Positions 40,148-50,697 of a stretch of DNA of 64,000 nt are shown in pieces. The stretch is taken from contig NW_019775742.1 of assembly GCF_001039355.2 (NCBI RefSeq), forward strand, positions 67,238 through 131,237. Direction: 5' to 3'. The DNA comes from Lingula anatina. Lineage: Eukaryota; Brachiopoda; Lingulata; Lingulida; Lingulidae. The notes beneath the pieces are model-generated. The model worked only from the letters and a program-made list of their open reading frames with translations, ran no database searches and was not told where the DNA came from. The position numbers were made by a program, and so were the translations under genes. Position 1 is the first letter of the stretch; the number at the start of each line of letters is the position of its first letter.

Positions 40148-42832
40148 TTACATCCCTGGCATGTGCATACCATACATGTACTGATTAGGGTTGTCTCCAT
40201 GATAAACAGCCTCTGGAGTAGGGAACACATTACTGGAGTGTGGACCCCTAAATGAGGTTTCCATGTGCTGAGATCTAAATGTACTGTCAGTGTGCTGAGG
40301 TCTGAATGTACTCTCACTGTGCTGGGGTCTATATGTGCTATCAAACTGTTGACTGATAAATGAACTGTCCAACTGCTGACTCATTTCCAAACCATCAGAG
40401 TTCTCACTGTTAACACTGTCTTCAGCATGCATGCTTCTTTCAGATGAGCTTTTAAATTTATTTTCAGATGAACGCAGTTTTACATTTTTCTTTCCAATGT
40501 GACTTTTTTCATGTGTGTTACAGTTACTTTTTCTATTGAATGTTTTATCACAGTGTTTACACTTATATGGTTTTTCGCCAGTGTGGGTTCTCTCATGTCT
40601 AATAAGGTGGGATTTGTCAAGAAATCTTCTTCCACAGTATGAGCAAACATGAGGTTTTATTCCAAGATGAATTTTCAAATGGTCTCTCCAACATGATTTT
40701 CTAACAAATCTTTTGCCACAGTGATCGCACTTAAACGGTTTCTCCCCTGTGTGCAAGCGTTCATGTTCTTCCCAGGATAATCTGGATGCAAATCCGCGAT
40801 CACAGTACTGGCATTGGTATGGTCTATCATCAGTGTGTTGTGTCATTTCATGTGATTTTAAAGTTGAGCTGCTAGCAAAGCTTTTGGTACAGTACTGGCA
40901 CAAATAAGGTTTTTCTCCGGTGTGAGTATATTCATGGTCTTGCAATGCTCTTTTGTATAGAAATGCCTTATCACAACTGTTACATTTGTATGGTTTTTCA
41001 ACCGTGTGAAATTTCTCATGCTTGTTAAGAGCTTCTGTTCCCCAACAAGATTTTCCACAATGAGAACATTTAAATTCATGTGATTTGTCATGTTCAATAA
41101 AATCTTCTTTCATGGTAAAAGACTGTCCACAATGTTTACATTTGAATCCTTCAACAAAATGAATAGTTTCATGTACATCCCGTTGATTTTTCCCACTGAA
41201 ACTTTCATTACAGTATGAACATTTGTATGTATAATTCACAATCTTTTGTGGTATTTCGCCATTGTGATTCCTTTCATGTTTAATAAGAGCTCTTGTTCCC
41301 CAACAAGATTTACCACAATAAGAACATTTCAGTTCATGGATTTTTTCATGCTCCAATAGGTCATCCTTTTTTGTAAAAGATTTTTCACATTGTTTACATT
41401 TGAGTCTGTTGGTAGTGTGAATCATTTCATGCAAGACAATTGCACCTTTCGAGCTGGATGTCTTGTCACAATGTGAGCATTTGTATGTTTTTGTTTTGCT
41501 TTCATGATCTTCACCAGTGTGAACTCTTTCATGCTTGTTAAGTGCTTTAGTTCCCCAGCAAATTTTACCACAATAAGAGCACGTCAATGCATGAGTCCTT
41601 TCATGCTTTGCCAGATCCTTTTTACTTTTAAATGTCCTTTCACATTGCTGACATGTGAGTCTGCCACTAATGTGAACTATTTCATGACTAACAAGAGCCA
41701 GCTTCTTACTGAAAATTTTATCACACTCTGAGCACTTAAATATTTCAGGTTTCTTGTTCAGTTTTGCAGTGTGGGCTTTTTCATGCCTGCTCAAAGCTCT
41801 AGGTCCCCGACAAGATTTATTACAAAAAGAACATTTCATCTCATGTACTTTCTCATGTTCTCTTAGGTCTCCAGCTCTGGAAAAGGTCTCTTCACAAAGT
41901 TCACAATTAAAGATTGTTTCCCCATTGTGAGATCTTTCGTGTATAGCATGAGCACTTGCTTTATTGAATGTTGCATTACAATGGCAACATTTGTACATTT
42001 CTCTTACTGAATGTGTGGTTTCTATACTTCCATTATTTGAAGTGTCCTTTTCAAATGTTCCCTTTTCTTCAGTAGGATTATTTTCCTCTGTAAATCCAAT
42101 ATCGATGATTTCATGCTTAATGAGCATTTCACTGTCTTGTTCTTGGCTTCTGGGATCATGTGTTTGATTGTCCTCATCACTCATGTCATGATCATCAGTG
42201 TCCGATTCCTCACACATTTGACTGTTTTGCATTTCTAACTGTCCATCAATGTGTAGAGCTGTTATTTTTCGTTTCATTTGCTGAAAATCATTCTTTAAGT
42301 TAACAAAGGTTTTCATTAAATCCAAACATCTGCCACAACAAACATCAGATTCTGCAGGAGGAGAAAGTATTTTCAAAAGCTCATGGATTTCTCTCTCAAT
42401 ATCTGGACAAGTTGACAGCTTAACATACTCAGCCTTAGAAGTGTCCTTATGTGGGCCACAGACCAAACACCTGAGCCTTTGTTTTACATCTTTGCTCCTC
42501 AAATTATCAGTTATATTGGTATTATTGCACAGTGTATCAGTATCATGACTGAGTTCAGTTGGAAGAGGTATTTTTATATTGCCATGAATGTTGTTATCAT
42601 CCACACTTTTATTGAGTGCCCTTTGTGGCATTTCCCCATCATTATATGTACTAGCATCATCAGACTCAGTGTCATCTTTGTTTAAAGTCGTTTCTTCTTT
42701 ATTTGAGTCAACATTTTGACCAGGAACAGATATATATTCAGGACTTTTGTCTGACAAAGTCATTGATGGACTATGGATATCTATTTCACCAGGTGCCGTT
42801 TCTTCATGTTCATTCTTCTTGTGCTCAGACAT
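40148..42832 (-). CDS. ZAD-like C2H2 zinc-finger protein with nonapeptide tail, 894 aa
   Basis: Start at ATG 42832 (MSEHKKNE). The exon begins at 42856 after the acceptor TTCTAG. ZAD-like Cys are at 122, 125, 166 and 169, and the SUMO-type motif is LIKHE. Eighteen fingers. The first triad has CRG for CWG, and the second uses the linker ALT and a KICWGTKAL finger. The third opens with CDKTSSSKG (Ser for Phe), and the fourth with CNESFSGKNQRDVH, where the helix Leu is replaced by Arg. The six-finger block has RPYQCQYC and a CGRRF finger of its own. The tail has six nonapeptides and ends in HMPGM. The clearest 5' intron of the cluster belongs to this gene. Probable nuclear DNA-binding regulator. 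Confidence 0.9.
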   Translation of the reverse strand: MSEHKKNEHEETAPGEIDIHSPSMTLSDKSPEYISVPGQNVDSNKEETTLNKDDTESDDASTYNDGEMPQRALNKSVDDNNIHGNIKIPLPTELSHDTDTLCNNTNITDNLRSKDVKQRLRCLVCGPHKDTSKAEYVKLSTCPDIEREIHELLKILSPPAESDVCCGRCLDLMKTFVNLKNDFQQMKRKITALHIDGQLEMQNSQMCEESDTDDHDMSDEDNQTHDPRSQEQDSEMLIKHEIIDIGFTEENNPTEEKGTFEKDTSNNGSIETTHSVREMYKCCHCNATFNKASAHAIHERSHNGETIFNCELCEETFSRAGDLREHEKVHEMKCSFCNKSCRGPRALSRHEKAHTAKLNKKPEIFKCSECDKIFSKKLALVSHEIVHISGRLTCQQCERTFKSKKDLAKHERTHALTCSYCGKICWGTKALNKHERVHTGEDHESKTKTYKCSHCDKTSSSKGAIVLHEMIHTTNRLKCKQCEKSFTKKDDLLEHEKIHELKCSYCGKSCWGTRALIKHERNHNGEIPQKIVNYTYKCSYCNESFSGKNQRDVHETIHFVEGFKCKHCGQSFTMKEDFIEHDKSHEFKCSHCGKSCWGTEALNKHEKFHTVEKPYKCNSCDKAFLYKRALQDHEYTHTGEKPYLCQYCTKSFASSSTLKSHEMTQHTDDRPYQCQYCDRGFASRLSWEEHERLHTGEKPFKCDHCGKRFVRKSCWRDHLKIHLGIKPHVCSYCGRRFLDKSHLIRHERTHTGEKPYKCKHCDKTFNRKSNCNTHEKSHIGKKNVKLRSSENKFKSSSERSMHAEDSVNSENSDGLEMSQQLDSSFISQQFDSTYRPQHSESTFRPQHTDSTFRSQHMETSFRGPHSSNVFPTPEAVYHGDNPNQYMYGMHMPGM

Positions 42833-42856
42833 TACTGCAGTTGAGACCAAGAACAC

Positions 42857-43479
42857 CTAGAATATATTGACATTGCAAATTAAGTATTTTAATTTACAGA
42901 GCAAATATGAACATTTCTTCAAAATGTAGATAATCATAATGTTGATGGTGACAGAATTAGAGATATGCTGTATGTACTATGTATTTTTATTTTATTCATT
43001 TATTTTTAAATTTAATGATTCATCCTCAATTCACTTGTGCTAAGATCTGAAAGAAGAGCGAAAATATGAGGCTTTTTTCTATACACAATTACAATGAAAA
43101 AAAATGAGCCTGGTTTGTGTTATAATTATATTTTTACTTAGCATCACGGCAGTTTATCTATGGAAGTAAGTAAGTTGAAATATAGTGAAAACATAACACT
43201 GGAAATTTGATTTGCGTAAGATAAGGGTAGATTTTGCTCAGTTTGTAACTTTCAACATCCTTTGCCTAATCCACTGACTGAACAGATGATCGATAATCGG
43301 CCTGCATGGCGCATGTGCAGACGTTTTATTCCGATTCCCAGCGGGGAACTCGTATTCATAACGAAGAAGAAAGAAAAGCAACCAGAATGAGATAAAGATT
43401 TTCAGCATGGATGATGCAATGCACTTAACTGATCTCACTACACTGCATGCTACTATCTGGGACTTAAAATATTACTTAC
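42857..43479 (-). other. predicted 5' UTR intron of the 40148 gene, 623 bp
   Basis: On the minus strand a consensus donor (CAGG followed by GTAAGTAAT) begins at 43479. The acceptor ATATTCTAG ends at 42857, 24 nt before the ATG. Intron sequence words (GAACATTTCTTCAAAATGTA) are shared with other genes of the group. This is a prediction without transcript data. Confidence 0.5.
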
Positions 43480-43790
43480 CCTGAAAAAATATTTTAAAAC
43501 TTAACAACCACATTAAAGTCCGGGGGATCCAGAGAAAGCCTGTCAGTGTAGCTAGCACGTCCTGCTTCAGCGTGAGAAATGAAAACTACTGACACTCGAT
43601 ACTCTGAAATTTCCACTTATCGTGCCAATATGGAAAAAAATAATCTTTTAATCAATATTTTACGACTGTTCTCGTACAAAGATTTTCACATTGAAAACCT
43701 AACGATAAAATATATCCGATTCATTGGTAACTATTCACCACTTTGTAAAATCTAACAGTGTCTCGTCTTGGTCTATCCTTGCAATCGATA
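43420..43790 (-). promoter_or_regulatory. conserved upstream block, copy 4 (gene 40148)
   Basis: The most diverged of the four blocks, but still with GGGGATCCAGAG, GCTTCAGCGTGAGAAATGA, ACACTCGATACTCTGAAAT and TCTCGTCTTGGT at 43761-43772. The left edge overlaps the predicted intron donor. Confidence 0.5.
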
Positions 43791-44449
43791 AGTAAACGCG
43801 TTTTTTCATTTCATATATGTTAATTTCGGATGGAAAATCAAAAGGTTGCAGGCTCGCTTTAGGAGAAAAAATCGCGTTAAAATAATTTGTTTCAAACTTA
43901 CCATAACATCCCATCTAAACGTCATTTGTACATGTATAGATTCTAAGCCTAGAAACATATATTTTCGGCATTTCTTTTTTTTAATGCAAAAACCATGAAA
44001 AAGCAGGGATTGAAGGAAGTAAGGACCCACCGAAGACCCCCCTTCATTATTCACTATGGATTTAACAACATACAGCAGTGTGTATGTATGTATGGCGGAT
44101 TTGAGGGGGTTTTCAGGGGGATCTTGAGCCCCCCCCCCCCCCCTTCGATTTCTGGAATTATTATGAAGTTTGAGATACTCGCTCTAGTGCATTCTGAGAT
44201 TACATATTTATGTGAACTGTGAAAAAGCTTTTCGAAAAATTGTAATAAATAAAGACCAGCTAGTACCTACATAAGCATGATAATTAATTCCACGATAATT
44301 TCAGTTCATTCAGTGATGATTCGAGTTATTTATGCTTCACCTATTTATCTTCCGGTCATCAAGAAAATTATTATTTTCATTGCTGGTTCTTTCTTTTTTA
44401 AAGTTCATTTTTGCATATCGTTGTTGTAAGAAAATATCCCATATTTGAC
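43791..44449. other. intergenic with a hAT-like fragment
   Basis: At 44083-44170 GGCGGATTTGAGGGGGTTTT, a C-run and CCTTCGATTTCTG match part of the hAT-like element. Otherwise AT-rich and noncoding. Confidence 0.45.
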
Positions 44450-44720
44450 ATTCAAAATCAATGCTGCCGTTAAAACAACTCCGACAATTACAAAAATTCA
44501 ACATTTATTCCCTAAATGATGCATCTTTGTCCATTTTCAAATAATAAAAATATTAATAATGCTGCTGATATGGATCTCCGATTTTAAGTTACTACTGTAT
44601 GTTCACGCATCAACCAAGTCCAATTGTCAATGTACGTTATGTTAATGCTACGGCCATATACATTCTAATACACCTAGAGTAATTGTGAGATCGATGATTT
44701 CGTGATGGAAATGTGACCCC
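44450..44720. repeat. duplicated 3' flank block
   Basis: It matches 39560-39760 downstream of the 40148 gene. Here it is 1.4 kb from the stop codon of the 46121 gene, consistent with a flank copied with the gene and later spread apart by insertions. Confidence 0.5.
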
Positions 44721-44859
44721 ACCCTCCAAAATATAGGTCCATTTAACACTTTTTTATTTTATTAAAGACAAGCGAGTGGAAGAATTGTCCAAGTGGAACT
44801 TAACTTACATCAGTCTAGCAATTTCAAAATAAAAATGATCAATACAAGATTGAACTGTT

Positions 44860-44860
44860 T

Positions 44861-44902
<42 letters not shown>
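44860..44902. repeat. (CT)n-(CA)n microsatellite
   Basis: A short CT tract runs directly into about fifteen CA dinucleotides. Confidence 0.95.
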
Positions 44903-44905
<3 letters not shown>

Positions 44906-46120
44906 AAATGTACGGAATTTTTAACCTCCGTTGCTGTTGCCCGCAGCACCGTCTCACTTTGTCCAATCGATCTAGATTATTTTTTTACAATAGCTGAAAA
45001 TCTGTAACTTGTCAGGAAGCAAGTATGATATCTTGAATGTGTATTTTAAGTAACTGAATAAATAGCCTGAGGCTACTTTCATGGTGTCGCCAGGTTTTAA
45101 AAAACTAATATCGAAAAACCTTCCTTACGTCTTTTAGCCAAGTGCTTTTTTTTTTTTTTTACCCATTCGTAAAATCCTTAATTAAATTAATTTCATCCAT
45201 TATTAGGCAAGGCACTATGGTGACAAGACACAGTCAAAGGTTTTACACGAAATACGGCAAAACCGCATCACATAGAAAGTAATGTGCAAAACCTTCGGTA
45301 CCAGGCGTTGTGAAAAATTATACTTCAGGTTGAAGGAGGTGTCATTAAAATAAAAGTGCATCTCGTAATATCCCTTTAGCGTAGTCCAGCTTTTGTTGTT
45401 GATATTAATAACGTGCAAATAATATCCGAAAGGGTTATTTTTAAAACTTTCTTTACCAAAACCTTCGCTAATGAATACGAGAATTCCCCGTACTTTCAAG
45501 GCATGAATTTTAAAATTATCAATGACTTATACAAAAAGCCAAATTTATCACTTATTGTCACCAGCTGAGATTAAGAAAAAGCAGAATTTGCAAATATACA
45601 ACTGTATCTTTAATTTCATTTTTTTTTTTTCACTTTTTTGTTTTGTTTCCTCAAATAGAATACTACATTATGATTAACAGACACGAGAAACTGCCAGTCC
45701 GACCACCTAAAAAAGCAGAGGATCGGCAAAATTCTTGATAATGCAGGTCCTCTGGACCGGCAAGGTCTATGTGGAAATACAATAAATAAACATCAATAAT
45801 AATAAAATATCAAAAATAAATAAACATCGACTAACAGACCAGCACAGAATTAGGACCTGTAGCGCAAGACCTCCCGACCATCAAAACCACCCGACTCTGC
45901 ATTAAATAAGAAATGACAACACAAGATACACATCAGATTAAGTTTTATTTAAAGGGTTTTGTCATCTTAAGGACTGGATTTGTAAATATAATCTTTACAG
46001 TACATTAATAAGACTGTTACAGTGGGAAGGGGCGGGGGGAAGGAGAGTCTTTTAAATAAATCTTCTGCACAAGATTCCCCAGGCATATTTTCACAGCACT
46101 ACTTCTATCTAGTACATACA
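44903..46120. other. intergenic, nothing recognised
   Basis: AT-rich with a T-run at about 45148-45160. No clear repeat family, and no decayed tail. Confidence 0.35.
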
Positions 46121-48982
46121 TCACATCCCTGGCATGTACATATAAGGATTTGGGTTATCTCCATGATAAACACCCTCTGGAGTAGGGAACACATTACTGG
46201 AGTGTGGACCCCTAAATGAGGTTTCCATGTGCTGAGATCTAAATGTACTGTCAGTGTGCTGAGGTCTGAATGTACTCTCACTGTGCTGGGGTCTATGTGT
46301 GCTATCAAACTGTTGACTGATGAATGAACTGTCCAACTGCTGACTCAAAATCAAATCATCAGAGTTCTCATCATTGATGCCATCCTCTTTTTGCTGATTT
46401 TTCTCCCTTTTATCTAGACCCCTCACTTTTTTACAATTAAATCGATCTTTGAATACTTTTCTTCCAGTGTGACTTTTTTCGTGTTCATTGCAATTAGATT
46501 TTCTTATGAATGTTTTGTCACAGTATTTACATCTGAATGGCCTCTCTCCAGTGTGAGTTCTTTCATGTATAACACACGTGCTTTTGTCCCGAAATCTTTT
46601 GCCACAGAAAGAGCAAACTTGTGGTTTAATTGCAAGGTGAGTCTTTATATGATCTCTCCAGTTAGATCTTCTTATGAATCTTTTGTCACATAAATCACAA
46701 CCAAATGGTTTCTCGCCAGTGTGAAAGCGTTCATGTTCTTCACATGCTAATCTGGTTGGAAACCCTCTATCACAGTACTGACATTTGTGTGGCCTCTCTC
46801 CAGTGTGTTGGGTCCTTTCATGTGATTTTAAAGTTGAACTCTGGGCAAAGCTTTTGGTACAGTACTGACATAAAAATGGTTTATCTCCAGAGTGTGTGAT
46901 TTCATGCCTTTCCAAAGTTCTCCTATAGGCAAATGCTTTTTCACATATTTTGCAATTGTATGGTTTCTCCAAAGTGTGAATTTTCTCATGCTTTGCAAGA
47001 TCTTTCATCCCCCAGCATGATTTACCACAGTGTGAACATTTGAATTCATGTAATTTTTCATGTTTCACTAGATCCTCTCTTTTGACGAATATCTTTTCAC
47101 ACTGAAGGCATTTGTATCCATCAGCAGTGTGAGTTTTTTCATGCAAAACAAGTTCACTTTTTGTGAAACTATCATCACAGTATGAGCACTTTATCTTTTT
47201 TGCAGTGGTGTATGGTTTATCACCAGTGTGAACCCTCTCATGCTTGTCAAGAGCCCGTGTTCCCCAAAAAGACTTTCCACACTGACAGCATTTCAGTTCA
47301 TGGATTTTATCATGCTCCAGTAGCTCACTTTTCTTACTAAAAATTTCCTCACAGTGTTTACATTTCAATTTGTCAGCAGTGTGACTTATTTCATGCAAGA
47401 AAAATTCACTTTCCCTGCGAAATTTTTCATCACAATGAGAGCACTCGTACACTTTCGTTTCCATCTGGCGTTTTCCAACAGAGTGAATCCTTTCGTGCTT
47501 GATAAGAGCCCTCGTTCCCCTACAAGATTTACCACAGTAAGAACATTTCAATTCATGAATTTTTTCATGGTCCAATAACGCTTCCTTTCTTGTAAAGGAT
47601 TTTTCACATTGTTTACATTTGAGTCTATCATCAGTGTGAATCATTTCATGTAATACAAGTGCACTCTTTTTAGTAAATGTTTTATCACAATATGAGCACT
47701 TAATTATTTCTGTACTGTTGTCCATTTTTTCCTCAGCATGAATTTTCTCATGCTTATAAAGGGCTCTTGTTCCCCAACAAGATTTACCACAATGAGAGCA
47801 TTTCAGTTCATGGATTTTTTCATGCTCCAAAAGATCATCCTTTTTTGTAAAAGATTTTTCACAGTGTTTACATTTGAGTCGATCACCAGTGTGGATCATT
47901 TCATGCAAAACAAGTGCACTTTTCCTAGTCAGTATTTTATCACAGTGGGAGCACTTGTATACTTTTGGGCCCTGGTGCAGCTTAGCAATGTGCGTTTCCT
48001 CATGTCTGTTCAGAGCTCTGGGCCCCCAACAAGATTTTCCACAATATGAGCATTTCAGTTCATGAACTCTACCATGCTCCCTCAGATCAGTTGTCTTACT
48101 AAATGACATTTCACAGTGCTCACATTTAAAATTTGTTTCACCGGTGTGAGATCTTTCATGCAAAGCATGTGTATTTGCCCTGTTGAATGTTCTTTCACAA
48201 TAAGAGCAGTGGTATACTTTTGGTTTCAAGTAAGGGGTTTTCTTATCATTGCTTTCATGCTTTTTAATGCTTTTCCCTACTTCATTCTGAACGTTTTCTT
48301 CACCAAAACCAATTTCAATTATTTCATGTTTGACTAACACCTCACTGTTTTGTTCTTGGCTGTTGGTATTGCAAGACTCATTTTCTGTATCACTCATTTC
48401 ATTATTATCTTCATCTGATTCCTCATAGCCATGTTTGTCAGGTAGCTCTACATGTGCATCGATGTGAAGTGCAGTTATTTTCCACTTCATTTCCAGAAAA
48501 TCTTTCTTAAGGGTCATAAAAGTTTTCATTAAACTCAGACATCTACTACAACAAGCATCTGATTCACGAGGAGGAGAGAGTATTTTTAACAGTTCACGAA
48601 TTTCTTTTTCAACATCAGGACAAGAAGAAAGTTTTGTGTATTCAGTCTTTACAGTGCCTTTAGGTGGGCCACAAATAAGACACAAGGCTTTCCTTTGCAA
48701 TGTCTTGTTAATCCAATCATCGGAAATCTTGCTGTTAATGCACAGTGTATCAGCGTCATGACTGAGTTCAGATGAACCTAATGCTTTCATATCACAATGA
48801 ACGTTTTCTCCCTTCATACTATTATTCTCTGTCTCTAGTTGCATTTCTCCATCATTATCCGTAGCCTCATCAGATTCATTGCCTTCTTTATTCAAAGTCT
48901 CATCCTCTCTATCTGTTCCGCATACTTGGTCGTGACCAATAGCGTTTTCCTTAAAACCCTTACTTTCTATTAACGAAGACAT
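46121..48982 (-). CDS. ZAD-like C2H2 zinc-finger protein with nonapeptide tail, 953 aa, 21 fingers
   Basis: Start at ATG 48982 (MSSLIESK), with no acceptor visible next to it, unlike the 13601-42832 group. ZAD-like Cys C101, C104, C145 and C148; LVKHE around residue 218. Fingers run from 259: five triads, then six. The triads show the full module: CDKxF or CERTF first finger, KCKxCE middle finger and CWG, CRG or FWG third finger, with ELK or EFK between the last two. The first finger of the fifth triad is one residue short (CDDSFTKSEL). Two fingers in the final block (FAQSSTLKSHERTQH and CDRGFPTRLACEEH) match the 13601 and 19446 genes almost base for base. The tail ends in YMPGM. It is the longest complete member of the cluster. 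Probable nuclear regulator. Confidence 0.9.
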   Translation of the reverse strand: MSSLIESKGFKENAIGHDQVCGTDREDETLNKEGNESDEATDNDGEMQLETENNSMKGENVHCDMKALGSSELSHDADTLCINSKISDDWINKTLQRKALCLICGPPKGTVKTEYTKLSSCPDVEKEIRELLKILSPPRESDACCSRCLSLMKTFMTLKKDFLEMKWKITALHIDAHVELPDKHGYEESDEDNNEMSDTENESCNTNSQEQNSEVLVKHEIIEIGFGEENVQNEVGKSIKKHESNDKKTPYLKPKVYHCSYCERTFNRANTHALHERSHTGETNFKCEHCEMSFSKTTDLREHGRVHELKCSYCGKSCWGPRALNRHEETHIAKLHQGPKVYKCSHCDKILTRKSALVLHEMIHTGDRLKCKHCEKSFTKKDDLLEHEKIHELKCSHCGKSCWGTRALYKHEKIHAEEKMDNSTEIIKCSYCDKTFTKKSALVLHEMIHTDDRLKCKQCEKSFTRKEALLDHEKIHELKCSYCGKSCRGTRALIKHERIHSVGKRQMETKVYECSHCDEKFRRESEFFLHEISHTADKLKCKHCEEIFSKKSELLEHDKIHELKCCQCGKSFWGTRALDKHERVHTGDKPYTTAKKIKCSYCDDSFTKSELVLHEKTHTADGYKCLQCEKIFVKREDLVKHEKLHEFKCSHCGKSCWGMKDLAKHEKIHTLEKPYNCKICEKAFAYRRTLERHEITHSGDKPFLCQYCTKSFAQSSTLKSHERTQHTGERPHKCQYCDRGFPTRLACEEHERFHTGEKPFGCDLCDKRFIRRSNWRDHIKTHLAIKPQVCSFCGKRFRDKSTCVIHERTHTGERPFRCKYCDKTFIRKSNCNEHEKSHTGRKVFKDRFNCKKVRGLDKREKNQQKEDGINDENSDDLILSQQLDSSFISQQFDSTHRPQHSESTFRPQHTDSTFRSQHMETSFRGPHSSNVFPTPEGVYHGDNPNPYMYMPGM

Positions 48983-49320
48983 GACAGAATTTAGCAGTAT
49001 TGATTGCGGTATGGTCAGCCTTTTCTAGATCGAGATCTTCTTTAAAATGGAAATTTGCGGTACGAATGACGTCATCTCACCCTCATACTTGCTATGAGTG
49101 AACTTCCAAGGAAGTGGCCTTGAAAAAGCATTTCGTTCTGTTCTAAAGATTCAGAAAAACATTTAAGTGCTATAAAAGGGAAAGTGTTGTCTATCGATCG
49201 TATGAATTATAGTTATTTCATTTCTTTGACAAGCGCATAGATGTTTTCTTCGTTTATTTATAGCACAGACTACTATATAAAAAAAGAAAACTATCCAGAT
49301 CATGGAAAACTATAACACTT
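48983..49320 (-). promoter_or_regulatory. proximal promoter region of the 46121 gene
   Basis: It aligns with 53206-53540 upstream of the 50698 gene: GATCTTCTTTAA, GGAAATTTGC, TGACGTCATCT, ACCCTCA, TTGCTATG, GTGCTAT, AAAGGGAAAGT and CTATCGATCGTATGAA occur in both in the same order. This is good evidence for shared upstream sequence, and promoter function is inferred. Confidence 0.5.
49067..49074. promoter_or_regulatory. CRE-type palindrome TGACGTCA
   Basis: A full CREB/ATF consensus 85 bp upstream of the ATG at 48982. The same octamer is kept at 53313-53320 in the paralog. Another copy is at 49458-49465. Confidence 0.5.
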
Positions 49321-49322
49321 TG

Positions 49323-49424
49323 TCACAAATAGGCAACATGCGCACATCTAAAAGTTAAGCCCGTCTTGGTTCTTCACAAATAGGCAACATGCGCACATCT
49401 AAAAGTTAAGCCCGTCTTGGTTCT
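49323..49424. repeat. 51-bp direct repeat, two copies
   Basis: Exact tandem copies at 49323-49373 and 49374-49424. Each contains GCAACATGCGCACATC and AGCCCGTCTTGGT, the cluster-wide upstream motif, so this gene has two motif copies. Confidence 0.9.
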
Positions 49425-50019
49425 TTTTAGCTAATACACCCACATCACTGCAGTGTATGACGTCATGGATGTTATTGCAAGCACATCACTTACGTACATG
49501 TATTGAGATACAACATTTCATTTAATTAGATTTTAAGATTTTTGTTGTATAAACTGGAAAGGGGGGTGACAATAACTATACCTGAATAACTTTTTTTCCA
49601 TTTCAACTCCTCTCCATCATTTTAATTATATATGTAAAAAAAAAAAAAAAAAAAAAAAAGATCGTGTAAATTGGAAGGCGGATGTGGGCTATCTGGAGGT
49701 GGGAGAGTTAGTTAACATTTTTTTAAATATTTGGTTCCTTTTTTTCCTTTTTTTAAAATTATTTGAGATAGCTGTTAAAAATTGGTCATGACTCAAATGA
49801 TTACCCACAAATCCTATTGTAAGATCTGTTTTAAAGTAAAACATGTAAACTCTTTTACTGAATTTCTTTAAAACCTTTTATTGAAGACGCTTTCTTTTAA
49901 CCCTGCGTACCATAGTGATACCATTACAAAACTACCCTGCCCCTTACCCCCCATTTTTGTAGTCCCAAGTTCTACAGAATCTATAATATATATAACTGCA
50001 ATAATGATGTAGCATCAAC
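49425..50019. other. upstream and intergenic DNA, homologous to 53690-54130
   Basis: Shared words include ACCCACATCACTGCA, CAACATTTCATTTAATTA, AACTCCTCTCCAT and TTGAGATAGCTGTTA. Contains a 24-bp poly-A at 49636-49659 and a third TGACGTCA at 49458. No gene seen. Confidence 0.45.
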
Positions 50020-50697
50020 ACTTTGTATATAAACTTAACTTGTTTATTTTAAGTCTACATGTACCTCCTACAAGAAGAAATAATTAGCAAATAAAACTCA
50101 ATCATTATAAGAACTGTAAGTAACCATAACATCAGTTCTTACTCACACAGGGCTGTAAACTGTGGAGGGAGGGTGGAGCACCTCCAAGTTTTTTTGTTTT
50201 TTTTTTAAATTTTTTTATTATTTTTTTTTATCCTTAAGAAGTTAGTTTTTTCTTTTCTGTCAGCTCATCAGAAGTCTCTATCACTTCCTTCATTCAGCCT
50301 CTCCAGGAGCAATGTACTTTTAACTACATTGAAATAGGATCAGCTGGATTTGGAGGGCTATGCATTTCCTCTCTTTCTCCTCTTTTAAAGTGCACAGGAC
50401 CAAAGTACTTTTTTTTAAGCCCAGATCTCAACTATATGACATAAAGATAAAACACATACTAAAACTTCTGACTAGTATTTTGTTAGATCTGCAGATCAAT
50501 CACAAATAAAAAATAACAAAAAAAAAAATTTTTCAGCACCTACTTCTGACAGCTGGCTTCTGAACTTTCAAGTATTTTAAATTTAGCAATTACTAGTAAT
50601 AGCCTTAAGTATGAAGCAAGCACTTTACTGTATGAATGTCCTTAACATGTCTCCAGAGCAGTGGGTTTCACTTCATAAATACATGTGCAGTGCAACA
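50020..50697 (-). other. 3' flank block of the 50698 gene
   Basis: AAATAAAACTCAAT, AACCATAACATCAGTTCT, GGTGGAGCAC and ATACATGTGCAGTGCAACATCAC are repeated downstream of the genes at 55236 and 60099. Noncoding, probably 3' UTR and flank. Confidence 0.5.

Noticed and set aside
40081-40344. Second open frame through the tail (AHIDPSTVRVHSDLSTLT), also at 46105-46308 and 61553-61762
   Set aside because: It is open because the tail DNA is repetitive with a 27-bp period and nearly identical among copies. It is broken in other genes and has no start context of its own, so I take it as a shadow of the tail.
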